The translations under genes and the position numbers were made by a program. The notes beneath the pieces were generated by a model. It was not told the origin of the DNA, made no database searches, and worked only from the letters and a program-made list of their open reading frames with translations. From Lepus europaeus (lineage: Eukaryota; Chordata; Mammalia; Lagomorpha; Leporidae), in contig NC_084829.1 in assembly GCF_033115175.1 (NCBI RefSeq), forward strand, positions 133,210,996-133,274,995: a DNA stretch of 64,000 nucleotides. The letters are read 5' to 3'. Positions 33,236 to 45,374 of this stretch are shown piece by piece. Position 1 is the stretch's first letter. Each line of letters opens with the position of its first letter.

Positions 33236-33690
33236 ATGGAAAAAATAACAGGGAGAAGAGATTTGGAGAGAGGTGTTGGAATACTATGAGTCCTCCTTCT
33301 CCCTAAACCAAGGTAAAAAGGCTTCAAAGAGACCACTCTGGATACTGCCTTTGCTCAATTTCTGGATCCTGCTTTGAAAAAGTCTGACAGGACAGGGATG
33401 GATGGGATTGATTCATTGCTTGTGGAGCCAAGGTGAGGTAGAGTCATTGAGATTTTCTTTCCTGGAGCTTGGCAGACCAAAGGATATGGATGATCATCTT
33501 GTAGCTTATTTGGTGTGAAAGAATGACACAGAGCAATTTTAGTTTCTAATAAGCAGGGTATCAAAAAGGAGGCATTAGAAGCCTATGGGCAGAAAAAGTC
33601 AATGTACAGATAGATTTACCCTTGATAAAGGAACTTCAAGGAGAACTCAGAAAGCATTGATAGTGCTGTGGTTTTTGGTGAATAGTTCTA
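33236..33690. other. Unassigned non-coding DNA
   Basis: Moderate GC, no recognisable repeat. A 69-codon minus frame at 33355-33564 lacks motifs. Confidence 0.4.
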
Positions 33691-34830
33691 AAACTTCTTC
33701 TTTTTTTTTTTAGTTTTTGAGATTTAATTTTTATTTTCATTTTAGTTAATTTTTAACAGATTCAATATGATTTGTAGATACAAGTCCAAGAACATAATGA
33801 TATTCTCTTTCTCTCTCTTTTCTTCCTTCCCTCCCATCCTGCTTCCTTCTACCTTGTTTTCTTTTTTTTTTCTTTTTGAAATAACACAATTTGAAATTAC
33901 ATTGTAGTAAAAAGGCTTTATACTTCACTGAATAAGAAGTTTAGCAAGTTAAAAGCAAAGACAACCTAGTTTAGTGGGAATACAGACAATGGCTACAAAC
34001 AATAATTGAATGGGGAAGTGATGATTTCATCCACATACACTTTTTTTTTCAATTATTCATTCATAGTTTCTTTCAATGAAATAGAACCAATGACATTGTA
34101 ACATCTAAGTATTTCCTGTGTGGTTACAAGATAATAATTAAGTTCATTTAAACATTAAGCCATTTCCTCTGAATAGTTTATACACAGGAATAATTTTTTG
34201 CAGATTGCAATGCAAATAATTATATACTGCATTTTTTGTACTCGATTAATTATCACAGATCAGGGAAAACATATGGCATTTGTCTTTTTGTGATTAGCTT
34301 ATTTCACTAAGTATAATGGTTTTCAATTGCAGGGTTTCATTCTTTTTTACCTTTGAATAATATTCCATACTGTATATATGCCACATTTTCTTTATTCAGT
34401 CATCAGTTGAAGGACATCTGGGTTAATTCCATATCTTAGCTATTGTGAGTTGAGCTGCAATAAACAAGGGGGTACAGATAATGCTTTCATATATTGATTA
34501 CATTTTGTTTGGATAAATTCCCAGAAGTGGGATGGCTGGATCATATGGTAGATCTATTTTCAGCTTTCTGAGGAATCGCCATACCATCTTCCACAATAGC
34601 TATACTAGATTGCATTCCCATGAACAGTGAATTAGAAAACTTTTTCCCCCACATCCTCACCAGCATTTATTGTTTTTTGATTTCTGTATGAAAGCTATTC
34701 TAACTGGAGTGAGGTGAAACTTCTCTGTGGTTTTTATTTACATTTTTATGAAGGTTAGTGATCCTGATAATTTTTTAATGTGTCTGTTGGCTATTTGAAT
34801 TTCATTTTTTAGAAAATGCTTGTTCAAGTC

Positions 34831-35282
34831 CTTTGCCCATTTCTTTTTTTAACTTTTATTTAATAAATATAAATTTCCAAAATACAGCTTATGGATTACA
34901 ATGGCTCCTCCCCAATAACTTCCCTCCCACCAGCAATCCTCCCCTCTCCCTCTCCTTTTCTATTCCCATCAAGATTCATTTTCAATTATCTTTATATACA
35001 GAAGATCAATTTAGCATATATTAAGTAAAGCTTTCAATAGTTTGCACCCACACAGAAACACAAAGTGAAAAATACTGTTTGAGTACTAGTTATAGCATTA
35101 AATCATGATGTACAGCATATTAAGGACAGAGATCCTACATGAGGAGTAAGTGCACAGTGACTCCTGTTGTTGACTTAACAAATTGACACTCTTGTTTATG
35201 GCATCAGTAATCACCCTAGGCTCTTGTCATGAGTTGCCAAGGCTATGGAGGCCTTTTGAGTTCGCCGCTTTGCCCATTTCTT
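34831..35282 (-). mobile_element. Young L1 3' fragment nested in older L1, 15-bp TSD
   Basis: CTTTGCCCATTTCTT is present at 34831-34845 and again, identical, at 35268-35282. It belongs to the host L1 and was duplicated by the insertion. The insert (34846-35267) is the reverse of the 3' UTR described at 3.7-4.2 kb: reversed TTTATTTAATAAATATAAAT, CCAAAATACAGCTTATGG and GTGACTCCTGTTGTTGAC. It contains no ORF2. Confidence 0.93.
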
Positions 35283-35603
35283 AACTGGAGCTGTTTTGTT
35301 ATTGTTGAATTTCTTGAGCTCTTTATAGATTCTGGAAGTTAACCCCTAATCAGTTTTACAGCTTGCAAATAATTTCTCCCATTCTGTCATTTGCCTCTTC
35401 ACTTTGTTAAGTTTCTTTTGAGTGTAGAAATTTCTTAGCCTGATGTAATCCCATTTATCAATTTGGCTTTGATTGCCTATGCTTCTGGAGTTTTCTCCAG
35501 GAAGTCTTTGCCTGTGCCAATGTTTTGCACACTTTTCTCCAATGTTCTCCTCTAGTAATTTGATAGTATCAGGTCATAGATTTAAATCCTTGATCCATTT
35601 TGG

Positions 35604-35951
35604 GTTGATTCTTTTTTTTTTTTTTTTAAAGATGTACTTATTTATTTGAGAGGCAGAGCTACAGAGAAAGAAAGAGAGAAGTAGACAGAGGGGGAAATCT
35701 TCCATGCTCTGGTTCATTCCCCAAGGGGCCACAACAGCTGGAGCTGGGCTGATACAAAGACAGGAGCCAGGAGTCCCTGAATGCAGGGGCCCAAGTACTT
35801 GGGCCATCTTCCACTTCTTCCCCAGGTGCATTAGCAGGGAGCTGGATTGAAAGTGGAACAGCCAGGATTTGAACCTAAGCTTATATGGGATACTGGCACT
35901 GCAGATGGTGACTTAACCTTCTATGCCACAATGCCCCTCAAGTTGATTTTT
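35604..35951 (-). mobile_element. CSINE, minus, nested in L1, with TSD
   Basis: Starts with a T-run and AAAGATGTACTTATTTATTT, then CATGCTCTGGTTCATTCCC, GGGCCCAAGTACTTGGGCC, and the reversed head TATGCCACAATGCCCC. GTTGATTCTT (35604-35613) and GTTGATTTTT (35942-35951) flank it. Confidence 0.92.
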
Positions 35952-36522
35952 GTGTGAGGTATAAAGTAGTGGTCTTGTTTCATAGTTCTGCATGTGGAAA
36001 TCCAACTTCCGAGCACCGTTTGTTGAAGAGACCGTCCTTGCTCCAGGGACTGATTTAAAGATTAGTTCGTTGTAGATGAGTGATTGATTTCTTGGGATTT
36101 TATTGTGGTCCCTTGATATTCATGTTTCTTTTTATGCCAGTATCGGTCTGGTTTGATTATAACTGCCTTGTAATATGTCTTGAAATCTGATATTGTGATG
36201 CCTCTGGCTTTGTTTTTGTTGTTTAAGATAGTTTTTTTCTATTTGGGGTCTCTGTGTTTCCATGTGAATTTTAGCCCTGTTTTTTCTAGATCTGAGAAGA
36301 ATGCCATTGGTCTTTGGACTGGGTATCTCATTGAATCTGTAAATTGCTTTCAGCAGTATGGACATTTTGAAAATATTAATTATTCCAATTCATGAGCATT
36401 TTTCCTATCTTCTATTTCTTTCTTTAATATTTTATAACTTTCATCATAGAGATCTCTCTTTTCATTGGTTAAATTTATTCCAAGGCATTTACATTTTTTG
36501 GTATCTATTGTGAATGAGACTG

Positions 36523-37074
36523 ATCTTGCAAAAACCCAACATTCGGGTTCTAGAAGTTCCTGAAGGCATGGAGAGGGAGAAAGGATTAGAAGGCCTTTTT
36601 AGTGAGATACTAGCAGAAAATTTCCTAGGTTTAGAGAAGGATAGAGACATCCTAGTACAGGAAGCTCATAGAACCCCTAATAAACATGACCAAAAGAGAT
36701 CCTCACCACGACACGTTGTAATTAAACTCACCACAGCAAAACATAAAGAAAAGATCCTAAAATGTGCAAGAGGGAAACGTCAGATAACTCTCAGAGGATC
36801 TCCAATTAGACTCACAGCTGACTTCTCATCAGAAACCCTACAAGCTAGGAGAGAATGGCGAGACATAGCCCAGGTACTAAGAGAGAAGAACTGCCAGCCC
36901 AGAATATTATATCCTGCAAAGCTCTCATTTGTGAATGAAGGTGAAAGAAAGACCTTTCACAGCAAACAGAAATTGAAAGAATTTGTTGCCACTTGTCCAG
37001 CCCTGCAAAAGATGCTTAAAGATGTGTTACACACAGAAACACAGAAACACGGTCATCAATATGAAAGAAGGTAA
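36523..37074 (+). pseudogene. L1 ORF1 C-terminal part
   Basis: The L1 ORF1 protein is the RNA-binding chaperone of the LINE-1 particle. The open frame (from about 36526) starts within the protein at a KPNIRVLEVPEG segment. It includes the RRM-like part (LFSEILAENFLG through HVVIKLTTAKHKEKIL) and the C-terminal domain (ITLRGSPIRLTADFS, LQARREWRDIAQVL, LYPAKLSFV). The coiled-coil N-terminus is missing. It is open to its natural stop (37072-37074). ORF2 starts 68 bp downstream, the usual L1 spacing. Confidence 0.9.
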
Positions 37075-37142
37075 AGGAAGGAAACCTCACAGCAAAAGAT
37101 ATCAAGAAGTTCAAAACATATATTAGAAAATATCTTTGGCAA

Positions 37143-39482
37143 ATGGCAGGGCAAAGTTACTCCTTATCAATAGTCACATTGAACGTTAATGGCCTGAACT
37201 GTCCAGTTAAAAGACACAGATTGGCTGATTGTGTTAAGGAACAAAACCCATCTATTTGCTGCTTACAAGAAACACATCTTTCCAACAAAGATGCATACAG
37301 ACTGAAAGTGAAAGACTGGAAAAAGATATACCATGCCAACAGAAATGAAAAAAGAGCGGGCGTAGCCATCTTAATATCGGACAACATAAACTTTAACACA
37401 AAATCTATTAAGAGAGACAAAGAGGGGCACTATATAATGATTAAGGGATCAATCTTCAACAGGAAGATATAACGATTAACAATGTATATGCACCTAATTA
37501 CAGGGCACCAGTTTATTTAAAAGATTTGTTAAGGGACTTAAAGGGAGACTTAGACCCCAATACAATAGTACTGGGGGACTTCAATACTCCACTCTCAGAA
37601 ATAGATCAACAGGACAGAAGATCAACAAGGAGACAGTAGATTTAAATGACACTATAGCCCAAATGGATCTAACAGATATCTACAGAATATTTCATCCTAC
37701 ATCTAAAGACTTTACATTCTTCTCAGCAGTACATGGAACCTTCTCTAGGATTGACCACATACTAGGCCATAAAGCAAGTCTCAGCAAATTCAAAAGAATT
37801 AGAATCATACCATGCAGCTTTTCAGACCATAAAGGAATGAAGTTGGAAATTAGCAACTCAGGAATCCCTAGAGCATATGCAAACACATGGAGACTGAACA
37901 ACATGCTCCTGAATGAACAATGGGTCATAAAAGAAAGTAAAAGAGAAATCAAAAATTTTCTGGAAGTAAATGAGGATAACAGCACAACATACCAAAAACC
38001 TATGGGATACAACAAAAGCAGTGTTAAGAGGAAAGTTTATATCAATAGGTGCCTACATCAAGAAATTGGAAAGGCACCAAATAGATGAGCTTTCAATTCA
38101 CCTCAAGGATCTAGAAAATCAGCAGCAAACCAGACCCAAAGCTAGTAGGAGAAGATAAATAATTAAAATCAGAGAAGAAATCAACAGGATTGAATCCAAA
38201 AAAACATTACAAAAAATCAGCCAAGCGAGGAGCTGGTTTTTTGAAAAAATAAACAAAATTGACACCCCATTGGCCCAACTAACTAAAAAAAGAAGAGAAA
38301 AGACCCAAATCAATAGGATCAGAGATGAAAAAGGAAACATAACAACAGACACCACAGAAATAAAAAGAATCATCAGAAATTACTACAAGGATTTGTATGC
38401 CAACAAACAGGGAAATCTATCAGAAATGGATAGATTCCTGGACACATGCAACCTACCTAAATTGAACCAGGAAGACATAGAAAACCTAACCAGACCCATA
38501 ACTGAGACAGAAATTGAAACAGTAATAAAGGCCCTCCCAACAAAGAAAAGCCCAGGACCAAATGGATTCACTGCTGAATTCTACCAGACATTTAGAGAAG
38601 AACTAACTCCAATTCTTCTCAAACTATTCAGAACAATCGAAAAAGAGGGAATCCTCCCAAATTCTTTCTATGAAGCCAGCATCACCTTAATTCCTAAGCC
38701 GGAAAAAGATGCAGCATTGAAAGAGAATTACAGACCAATATCACTGATGAACATAGATGCAAAAATCCTCAATAAAATTCTGGCCAATAGAATGCAACAA
38801 CACATCAGAAAGATCATCCACCCAGACCAAGTGGGATTTATCCCTGGTATGCAAGGATGGTTCAATGTCCGCAAAACAATCAACGTAATACACTACATTA
38901 ACAGACTGCAGAAGAAAAACCATATGATTCTCTCAATAGATGCAGAGAAAGCATTTGATAAAATACAACACCCTTTCATGATGAAAACTCCAAGCAAACT
39001 GGGTGTGGAAGGAACATTCCTCAATACAATCAAAGCAATATATGAAAAACCCACGGCCAACATCCTATTGAATGGGGAAAAGTTGGAAGCATTTCCACTG
39101 AAATCTGGTACCAGACAGGGATGCCCACTCTCACCGCTGCTATTCAATATAGTTCTGGAAGTTTTAGCCCCAGCTATTAAACAAGAAAAAGAAATTAAAG
39201 GGATACAAATTGGAATGAAGAACTCAAACTATCCCTCTTTGCAGATGATGTGATTCTTTATTTAGGGGACCCAAAGAACTCTACTAAGAGATTATTGGAA
39301 CTCATAGAAGAGTTTGGCAAAGTAGCAGGATATAAAATCAATGCATAAAAATCAACAGCCTTTGTATACACAGGCAATGCCACGGCTGAGGAAGAACTTC
39401 TAAGATCAATCCCATTCACAATAGCTACAAAAACAATCAAATACCTTGGAATAAACTTAACCAAGGACGTTAAAGATCTCTA
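37143..39482 (+). pseudogene. L1 ORF2 (EN-RT), frameshifted and 3'-truncated
   Basis: ORF2 encodes the endonuclease/reverse transcriptase. The EN domain is recognisable: LNVNGLN (N), LQETHL (E), GDFNTPLS near 37577, RIDHILGHK and FSDHKGMKLE. The RT domain covers about 38270-39253 with [30 protein letters not shown] and [13 protein letters not shown]. The catalytic FADD motif is intact in DNA at about 39236-39253, but just after a shift. Lesions: frame changes near 37470, 37625, 37970-38000 and 39235, TAA at 38156-38158 and TAA at 39346-39348. The reading ends at KDLY (39482); the remaining ORF2 and the 3' UTR with A-tail are absent. Confidence 0.9.
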
Positions 39483-41383
39483 TGTGGTTTTTTAAAATTT
39501 AATTCTCTCTAGTTTGGATACAGATATTAGAATATCATAAATTGAAGAGTACAAATAATCAATCCTCTTATAAATGAACGAATTCTGAAATAAGTGTCTC
39601 ACTCAAAGGTATAGAAAAATTTAACGGAAAGCATATCAGGCCAGAGACTCCTAGACGTATTTCATCATGAACTAGCCTTGTGGTGTGGGTTTAAGGCAAC
39701 CTCCTTATCCCTACCATTTCTATGCAGAGTTCCATGAGTAAAATAAGATAATCAAAGGGAAGACACTTTGAATGAGGAAAGTCTTCAGAGAGAAGCTTCA
39801 GTATTACTGTATGGACTCCTCTGTGCTGATCAGTAAAAAAGAAAGAAGTGGAACCTCAACAACCAGCGACTATTTGGGATCACAGGGCCCTGAGGAATAG
39901 GAATATTAAAGACATCTTTTTAGGGTCAATATCTTTTATAAGAAACAGGTTTCTTGAAGCTGAATGTATGCCCCTGGCAATATATTAGGTGACTTTAGAT
40001 GGTACATAAGTGTTCAGTTATGTGTTTATCTTAAAGAATTTGAAAGCAAAGACATCAAACCTTAAATATGAGTGGTATTGTCAACTTTGTTAATCTATCT
40101 AAGCAAAAAAATATACTAATTTAAGGTAAAAAAAATTAAGATGTGCCACACCGATATGAGTAAGTCATTTTGCAAGTTTTAAGTGGATGAATCTTGAGAA
40201 ATACTTTACAATCATGTTGACAAGTTGGGAGATGAAAAATTCACTACTGTACTAGAGTGCTTGCTCTATTTTTGGAAACTTCGTACATCTCACAATTTCT
40301 GTCACCTGTGTGAAATTCGTTTCCTGGTCACCTCTAGTGATTTATCCTAATTTGGCAAGTCTAATTGTTTTTCCTCACACAATTTTCACCCATTGTGTGT
40401 GAAATGATGCTAAGAATCAACAGTAGTCTTGGTTCTCTACCCCCCTGCCCACTCAGCAATATAATATCAGTAACAGCTCAAACAACAATTTTGGGCTGTA
40501 ATTGTGCAGATTGGTAAAACTGACATTCTTTCTCTCTCCAGATATTATTATATATTTTTGTTTTGGTCAATTCTGTGTGAACTGGTAATTCAGTTCTGAA
40601 CTTAAAAGATTTATTGTAAGCTGGCAGAAACTTATCCATAAGTTTTGAACTTGCCTGCACTTAGGTAATCATGAATTTGCTAGTATATCTAAAGAAGGCT
40701 CATTTCAATTTTTAAAATGATTTTTCTGAGACATTGTACCCTTCCCAAAATTATAGTTTGGTGCTTACTGAAGGCAAACTAACTTGAGTATTCCACTCTC
40801 TCATTGTCTTATAAACTTGGTTTATATTGGGACATTTGTTTTCAAGCTATGTCTCTGCTGTCACATCAATTATATTAGGCAGAAGAACAGAGTTGGCTCA
40901 AATTGTTTAAAAATGTTTATATCAGCATATTTTATTCCAAGTCTCCTCCTTGGCCTGGGACTTCTGAGATCTCACGGGCATACCAGTTCTTCATTTCCTT
41001 CTATGTATGCAAAGGAACTAAAGTGAAATAATGCCAAGGAACAAGACCACAGCATAAGATTCCCAATACATGCTGTTCTCTGTCTATTTCACCATTCACC
41101 TGAGAGGAACAGCCTGATTGGAGAGGCACAGTTGATGCTGTAGGAGCAGAGTACAAGGGAATGAAGACAGAAGTTATTAGAACTGGGATTAAGTAGTTTC
41201 TTTATGTCTAATTCACTTAGATCCCCAATGTCATTATCATGCTGCCAAACCCATGGTGGTCCTGATGGAAGGTGAGCTGATGGACTTCCAGAAGTGAGTT
41301 CACAGGACAAGAGGGACCCCGGGAAATATCAGTCTCTTGTGAGCTTTTCCAGTGGAAGTTAGTTTCTCCTCTGAAACATTATT
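39483..41383. other. Unassigned non-coding DNA
   Basis: L1 homology stops abruptly at 39482. Beyond it I see AT-rich sequence without a recognisable repeat or gene. Confidence 0.4.
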
Positions 41384-41712
41384 TGAAAAAGCAATTATTT
41401 TAAAAATTATTTATTTATTTGAAAGGTAGAGTTACAGAGAGAGAAGAGAGTGAAGAACTTCTATCTATTGATTAACTCTCCAAATGGCATCAGTGGTAGT
41501 GGATGAGCCAGGCTGAAGCCAGGAGCCTAGAACTCCAGGCATAGTCTCCTATAGGGGCCCAAGTGTTTGGGCCATCTTTGCAGATCACTTGTAACAGGGA
41601 GCTGGATTGGAAGTGGAGCAGATGGGACTTGAACCAGTGTCCATACAGGATGATGGTATTGCAAGTGGCATTTTAACCCACTGGGTCACAAGGTCTGCCC
41701 CTGAAAAAGAAA
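41384..41712 (-). mobile_element. CSINE, minus, with TSD
   Basis: AAATTATTTATTTATTTGAA begins the reversed element, which ends at GGTCACAAGGTCTGCCCC. TGAAAAAGCAA (41384-41394) and TGAAAAAGAAA (41702-41712) flank it, 10/11 identical. Confidence 0.9.
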
Positions 41713-42400
41713 ATCTTCCCTCTGCCATAGGGATTTCTATGAAACTTAGGACCACTAGAATAAGAAAGTCTGCTATATTATTGTTTCATGCCAGAACCCC
41801 CACCATAGATTCTGGCAGGGATGAATGGAAGAAGAATTGAGACTTCAGGGGCAGGTACAAGAAGGGATCTGGGAAACTGACTTGGCTAGAGGGACTGAAT
41901 TCTGAAGGTGAGTCACAGGCACTTTCAGATACATCATATGGAAAAGGGGATTGAGCTTGGACCTCACTCTGGCAGACACTAATGTCTTAGGTCAAGGGAA
42001 TGTGTGATGGACTTAATTATAGAAACATGACACCATATATCTGGGAGTTATTAATCCATTTGTGGTGTACCCTCAATGTGCCTTCAGGGGAAAACAGGAA
42101 GGAGCCCGATGAAGGTGGGAGAGCTGTCAAGACTGAGCTGTATGTCTGTTCTCAGGTGAAGGAGAGAGGAACAGAAAAAGGGTTGGGTAAGAGCATCTCA
42201 GCTGTAGTGCAGGGCCATCTGGGGGTCCTTCACCCAGAGTCACCCATCAGAGGAGCCTCACATTGCTCCGGAATGAGCCTCCCGTATTTCTGCTGCCCTC
42301 AGTTGTTTGCTGGGAGCAGTCTGTGGAAAAGGTGACCTTGGGATGAACACAGTGATGGATTTCAGGGTGTAGCAACTGGAGGCATCAGTCATTTACCTCC
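41713..42400. other. Unassigned non-coding DNA
   Basis: Moderate GC and no recognisable repeat. The 111-codon frame at 42000-42335 shows no motif and no splice context that I trust. Confidence 0.4.
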
Positions 42401-42990
42401 CCAAAGATAGAGAACCGAGGGGTGCATTTTCATGGCCTCCCTTCCGGCTGACTTCTCTTCCTCCTACACTCTCCTTAGCTTAATCCTTCCTAGCCTGATA
42501 GTCCTTAGTGTTCCCTGGACATGCCAAATGTGTTCCTAACTTAGAGCTTTGACACTGGCTATCCCCAGGATCACCATTAAACTTTGCCTGAACTGGGGAA
42601 CTTAGTCATTCTTAGGGTATACCCTCTATGGCTTCCCTGGGCCTCTTTTTTATCGTCTAGCACATTCTTCTGTCCTATACATGTACTGTTGGTTCTGTTG
42701 CCTCCTTCCGGTCTTCAGACGTGCTGTCATTTCAGTGATGTTTCTCTTGACCACCCTATTTTAAAATTGTACTCTCCCTTTAGCATCCAGCAGTTTTCTT
42801 TTCTGCTTTACTTTTCTCCAGAACATTTATCACCTGCTCATAATAGAGTGATAAGCTTATTGTGCTGTATTATTTCACATCAGATTATAATTCGTCCATG
42901 AAGGCAGATACTTCCTAGAATCTAGAAAAAGGATGTGGAACAATAGTTCTCAGATTGCTGAACCTTCACTTAAATATTCCTGGCTACCCA
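42400..42990 (+). mobile_element. L2-like LINE 3' end
   Basis: The order TTGACCACCCTATTTTAAAA, ACTTTTCTCCAGAACATTTA, TCACCTGCTCATAATAGAG and CCATGAAGGCAGATACTTCC matches the L2 3' end in plus orientation (the characteristic CATGAGGGCAGGGACTT-type ending). It is ancient and non-coding. Confidence 0.6.
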
Positions 42991-43017
42991 TCTTTCTTTA
43001 TCTCTAGATAATTTCTT

Positions 43018-43387
43018 CCCCTTTAGTTTTTTTTTTTTTTTTAAGATTTATTTATTTATTTATTTGAAAGTTAGAGTTACACAGAGAGAGGAGAGGCACA
43101 GAAAGAGAGAGAGGTCTTTCATCCCATGGTTCACTCCCCAGATGGCCACAACAGTCAGAGCTGTGCCGATCCGAAGCCAGGAGCCAGGATCTTCTTCCAG
43201 GTCTCCCATGCGGGTTCAGGGGCCCAAGGACTTGGGCCATCTTCCACTGATTTCCCAGGCCATAGCAGAAAGCTGGATCAGAATGAAGCAGCCGGGTCTC
43301 GAACGGGCACCCATATGGGCTGCCAGTGCTTCAGGCCAGGGTGTTAACCTGCTGCGTCACAGAGCCACCCCCCCCCCCTTTAGTTTT
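43018..43387 (-). mobile_element. CSINE, minus, with 13-bp TSD
   Basis: CCCCTTTAGTTTT is found at 43018-43030 and 43375-43387. The element (about 43031-43372) begins TTAAGATTTATTTATTTATT and ends GCGTCACAGAGCCACC. It is among the better preserved copies, and a C-run lies at the 3' junction. Confidence 0.93.
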
Positions 43388-44090
43388 CTGTTACCTTGAC
43401 ACTTGTTAATTCAACACTACAGCTTCTTCATGGCGTCCACTTTTCTGTATGATGTTACAGCTTCTTCCTACAACTAAAAATCTCTTCACACTTCACAGTT
43501 TTAATGACTAAAACAGACTGTCCAAAATCATTCCTGTTTGTCCCCCCCCCCTTTTTTAAATACACCAGGCCCCAATCAGCCTCTAAATCAGCTTTCTCTG
43601 GATTCTACCCTTAGTGTCCTCAGCTATGGCTGAGGATTCAAGCCATGGTTACCCAGTACTCTCTGTCACCTTCTCTCCCTTCTTCAGTGAGGGAGATATT
43701 TTATCTAGATCTTAAAAGTATTGGTTGGTGTAGCTTTTTTAAGATCTAGGGATTTGATCTCAGTAGACTATCAAAGGTTTCCAAAGATGTGCTCATCTTC
43801 ATTACTGTCTCTCAAACTATTTCTAATTAATTCTATTTCTTTCTAAACATCTCCTATCTCATGTAAGGCCAGCCACACTGACCAAAGACCTCAGTCTCTG
43901 TCAATGGTTGCCATTACTTGTCTATTCTATTTCTGAAAAGTCTCCTTAAATATGTCTTATTCTTCATTCCCACATATATATCCTTACTTTTATTTCCCTA
44001 GGTTAAATTCTCACATCAATAAATATTACATGCCTTAACAAGAATCTTTTTAAAATACCAGTGTAATTAGCTCATTTTTATCTTAAAAAT
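43388..44090. other. Unassigned non-coding DNA
   Basis: Pyrimidine-rich, possibly another decayed L2 (GGCCAGCCACACTGACCAAA near 43867), but not convincing. No gene. Confidence 0.35.
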
Positions 44091-44122
44091 CCTCTCTAAT
44101 CCTAGCTAATATTCAGTAAGAC

Positions 44123-44498
44123 AAGAAAAAGAAATAGCCGGCGCCGCGGCTCTCTAGGCTAATCCTCCGCCTTGCGGCGCCGGCACACCGGGTTCTAGTC
44201 CCGGTCAGGGCACCGATCCTGTCCCGGTTGCCCCTCTTCCAGGCCAGCTATCTGCTGTGGCCAGGGAGTGCAGTGGAGGATGGCCCAAGTCCTTGGGCCC
44301 TGCACCCCATGGGAGACCAGGATAAACACCTGGCTCCTGCCATCGGATCAGCGCGGTGCGCCGGCCGCAGCACGCCTACCGTGGCGGCCATTGGAGGGTG
44401 AACCAACGGCAAAAGGAAGACCTTTCTCTCTGTCTCTCTCTCTCACTGTCCACTCTGCCTGTCAAAAATTAAAAAAAAAAAAGAAAGAAAAAGAAATA
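44123..44498 (+). mobile_element. CSINE, young subfamily, 14-bp perfect TSD
   Basis: AAGAAAAAGAAATA occurs identically at 44123-44136 and 44485-44498, inside ancient L1 codons. The element (about 44137-44484) has the CpG-rich head GCCGGCGCCGCGGCTCTCTA, CGCCTTGCGGCGCCGGCACA and the CTGCCTGTCAAAAATTAAA tail. A perfect TSD and high CpG content mark it as the youngest-looking insertion in the window. Confidence 0.96.
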
Positions 44499-44788
44499 AA
44501 TTATTCAAATACTTAGGAAAAGAAAACATAGTTCACGTGATTATGAAGTAGAATCCAAAAGCAGTTGCAAATGACCTAATAAGTTTAATAACGGTGTTAG
44601 ATATATTATAAATATATGAAATCAATTATTATATTAATAAAAATGAAAAAATTATAAAATTAATAAATTGCATTAATACTAGCATCACAAAATCAAATTT
44701 AAAAAAAGAACAGATTTAGTGAAAGTTGTAGGTGCCTTTTTTATTTTAAAGACAACTCTCTGGAGACCGATCCATCTTTTTTTTTTTT

Positions 44789-44840
44789 TTTTAAGATTTA
44801 TGTACTTTAAAGGCAAAGTTTCAGAGAGGCAGAGGCAAAA

Positions 44841-44872
<32 letters not shown>

Positions 44873-45125
44873 GTCTTCCATCCACTGATTCACTATCCAA
44901 ATGGTTGCAATGGCTGGAGCTGGGCCAAAGCCAGGAGCTGAGAAGGTCTTCTAGGTCTACTACACGGGTTCAGGGACCCAAGGGCTTGGTCCATCTTCTA
45001 CCACTTCCCCAGGCCATAGCAGAGAACTGGATCGGAAGTGGAGCAGCCAGGACTTGAACTGGTGCTTATATGGGATGCTGGTACTGCAGGCAGCAGCTTT
45101 ACCCACTATGCCACAGCACCAGCCA
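44789..45125 (-). mobile_element. CSINE, minus
   Basis: A T-run then TTAAGATTTATGTACTTTAA begins the reversed element. A GA microsatellite (44840-44870) replaces the CT tract, and the reversed head is CTATGCCACAGCACCAGCC. It is the only minus copy among those in the ancient L1. Confidence 0.9.
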
Positions 45126-45374
45126 CTGTATGTGACTTCTACATTGAAAACTATAAAACATTTCTGAGTGATGAAAGGAGTCCTAAATAAAATTATTAGA
45201 TATACTATTTTCAAGTATTATGAATTATTACCATGAATAATTAAATTCTCTCCAAACTGCTTTATATATTTAATGCAATATACAAGGAAATCTGAATTAT
45301 GTGAGTATGTGTTGTGTGTATGTGGAAATTCAGAGTTGGACTCTAGATTTTTACAGAAGTGCGAAAATCCTAAA

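Larger units (their letters stand above)
33697..36522 (-). pseudogene. L1 ORF2 C-terminal half and 3' UTR, antisense
   Basis: On the minus strand this runs from mid ORF2 (a CLGINLTNEKRDLYDESYK segment just right of 36400) through MSILLKAIYRFNEIP-like codons (36365-36325) to a reversed A-tail at 33698-33710. It has many stops and shifts. Two later insertions interrupt it: a young L1 3' fragment (34846-35267) and a CSINE (35614-35941). Its 5' boundary, at about 36522, touches an L1 in the opposite orientation, and the two overlap in L1 coordinates by about 85 bp at roughly 81% identity by my hand alignment. Confidence 0.8.

Noticed and set aside
33668-39494. GTGGTTTTT near 33672 and near 39485 as a TSD for a twin-primed L1 covering the whole region
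   Set aside because: The left copy is about 20 bp away from the A-tail, and the match is short and low complexity.
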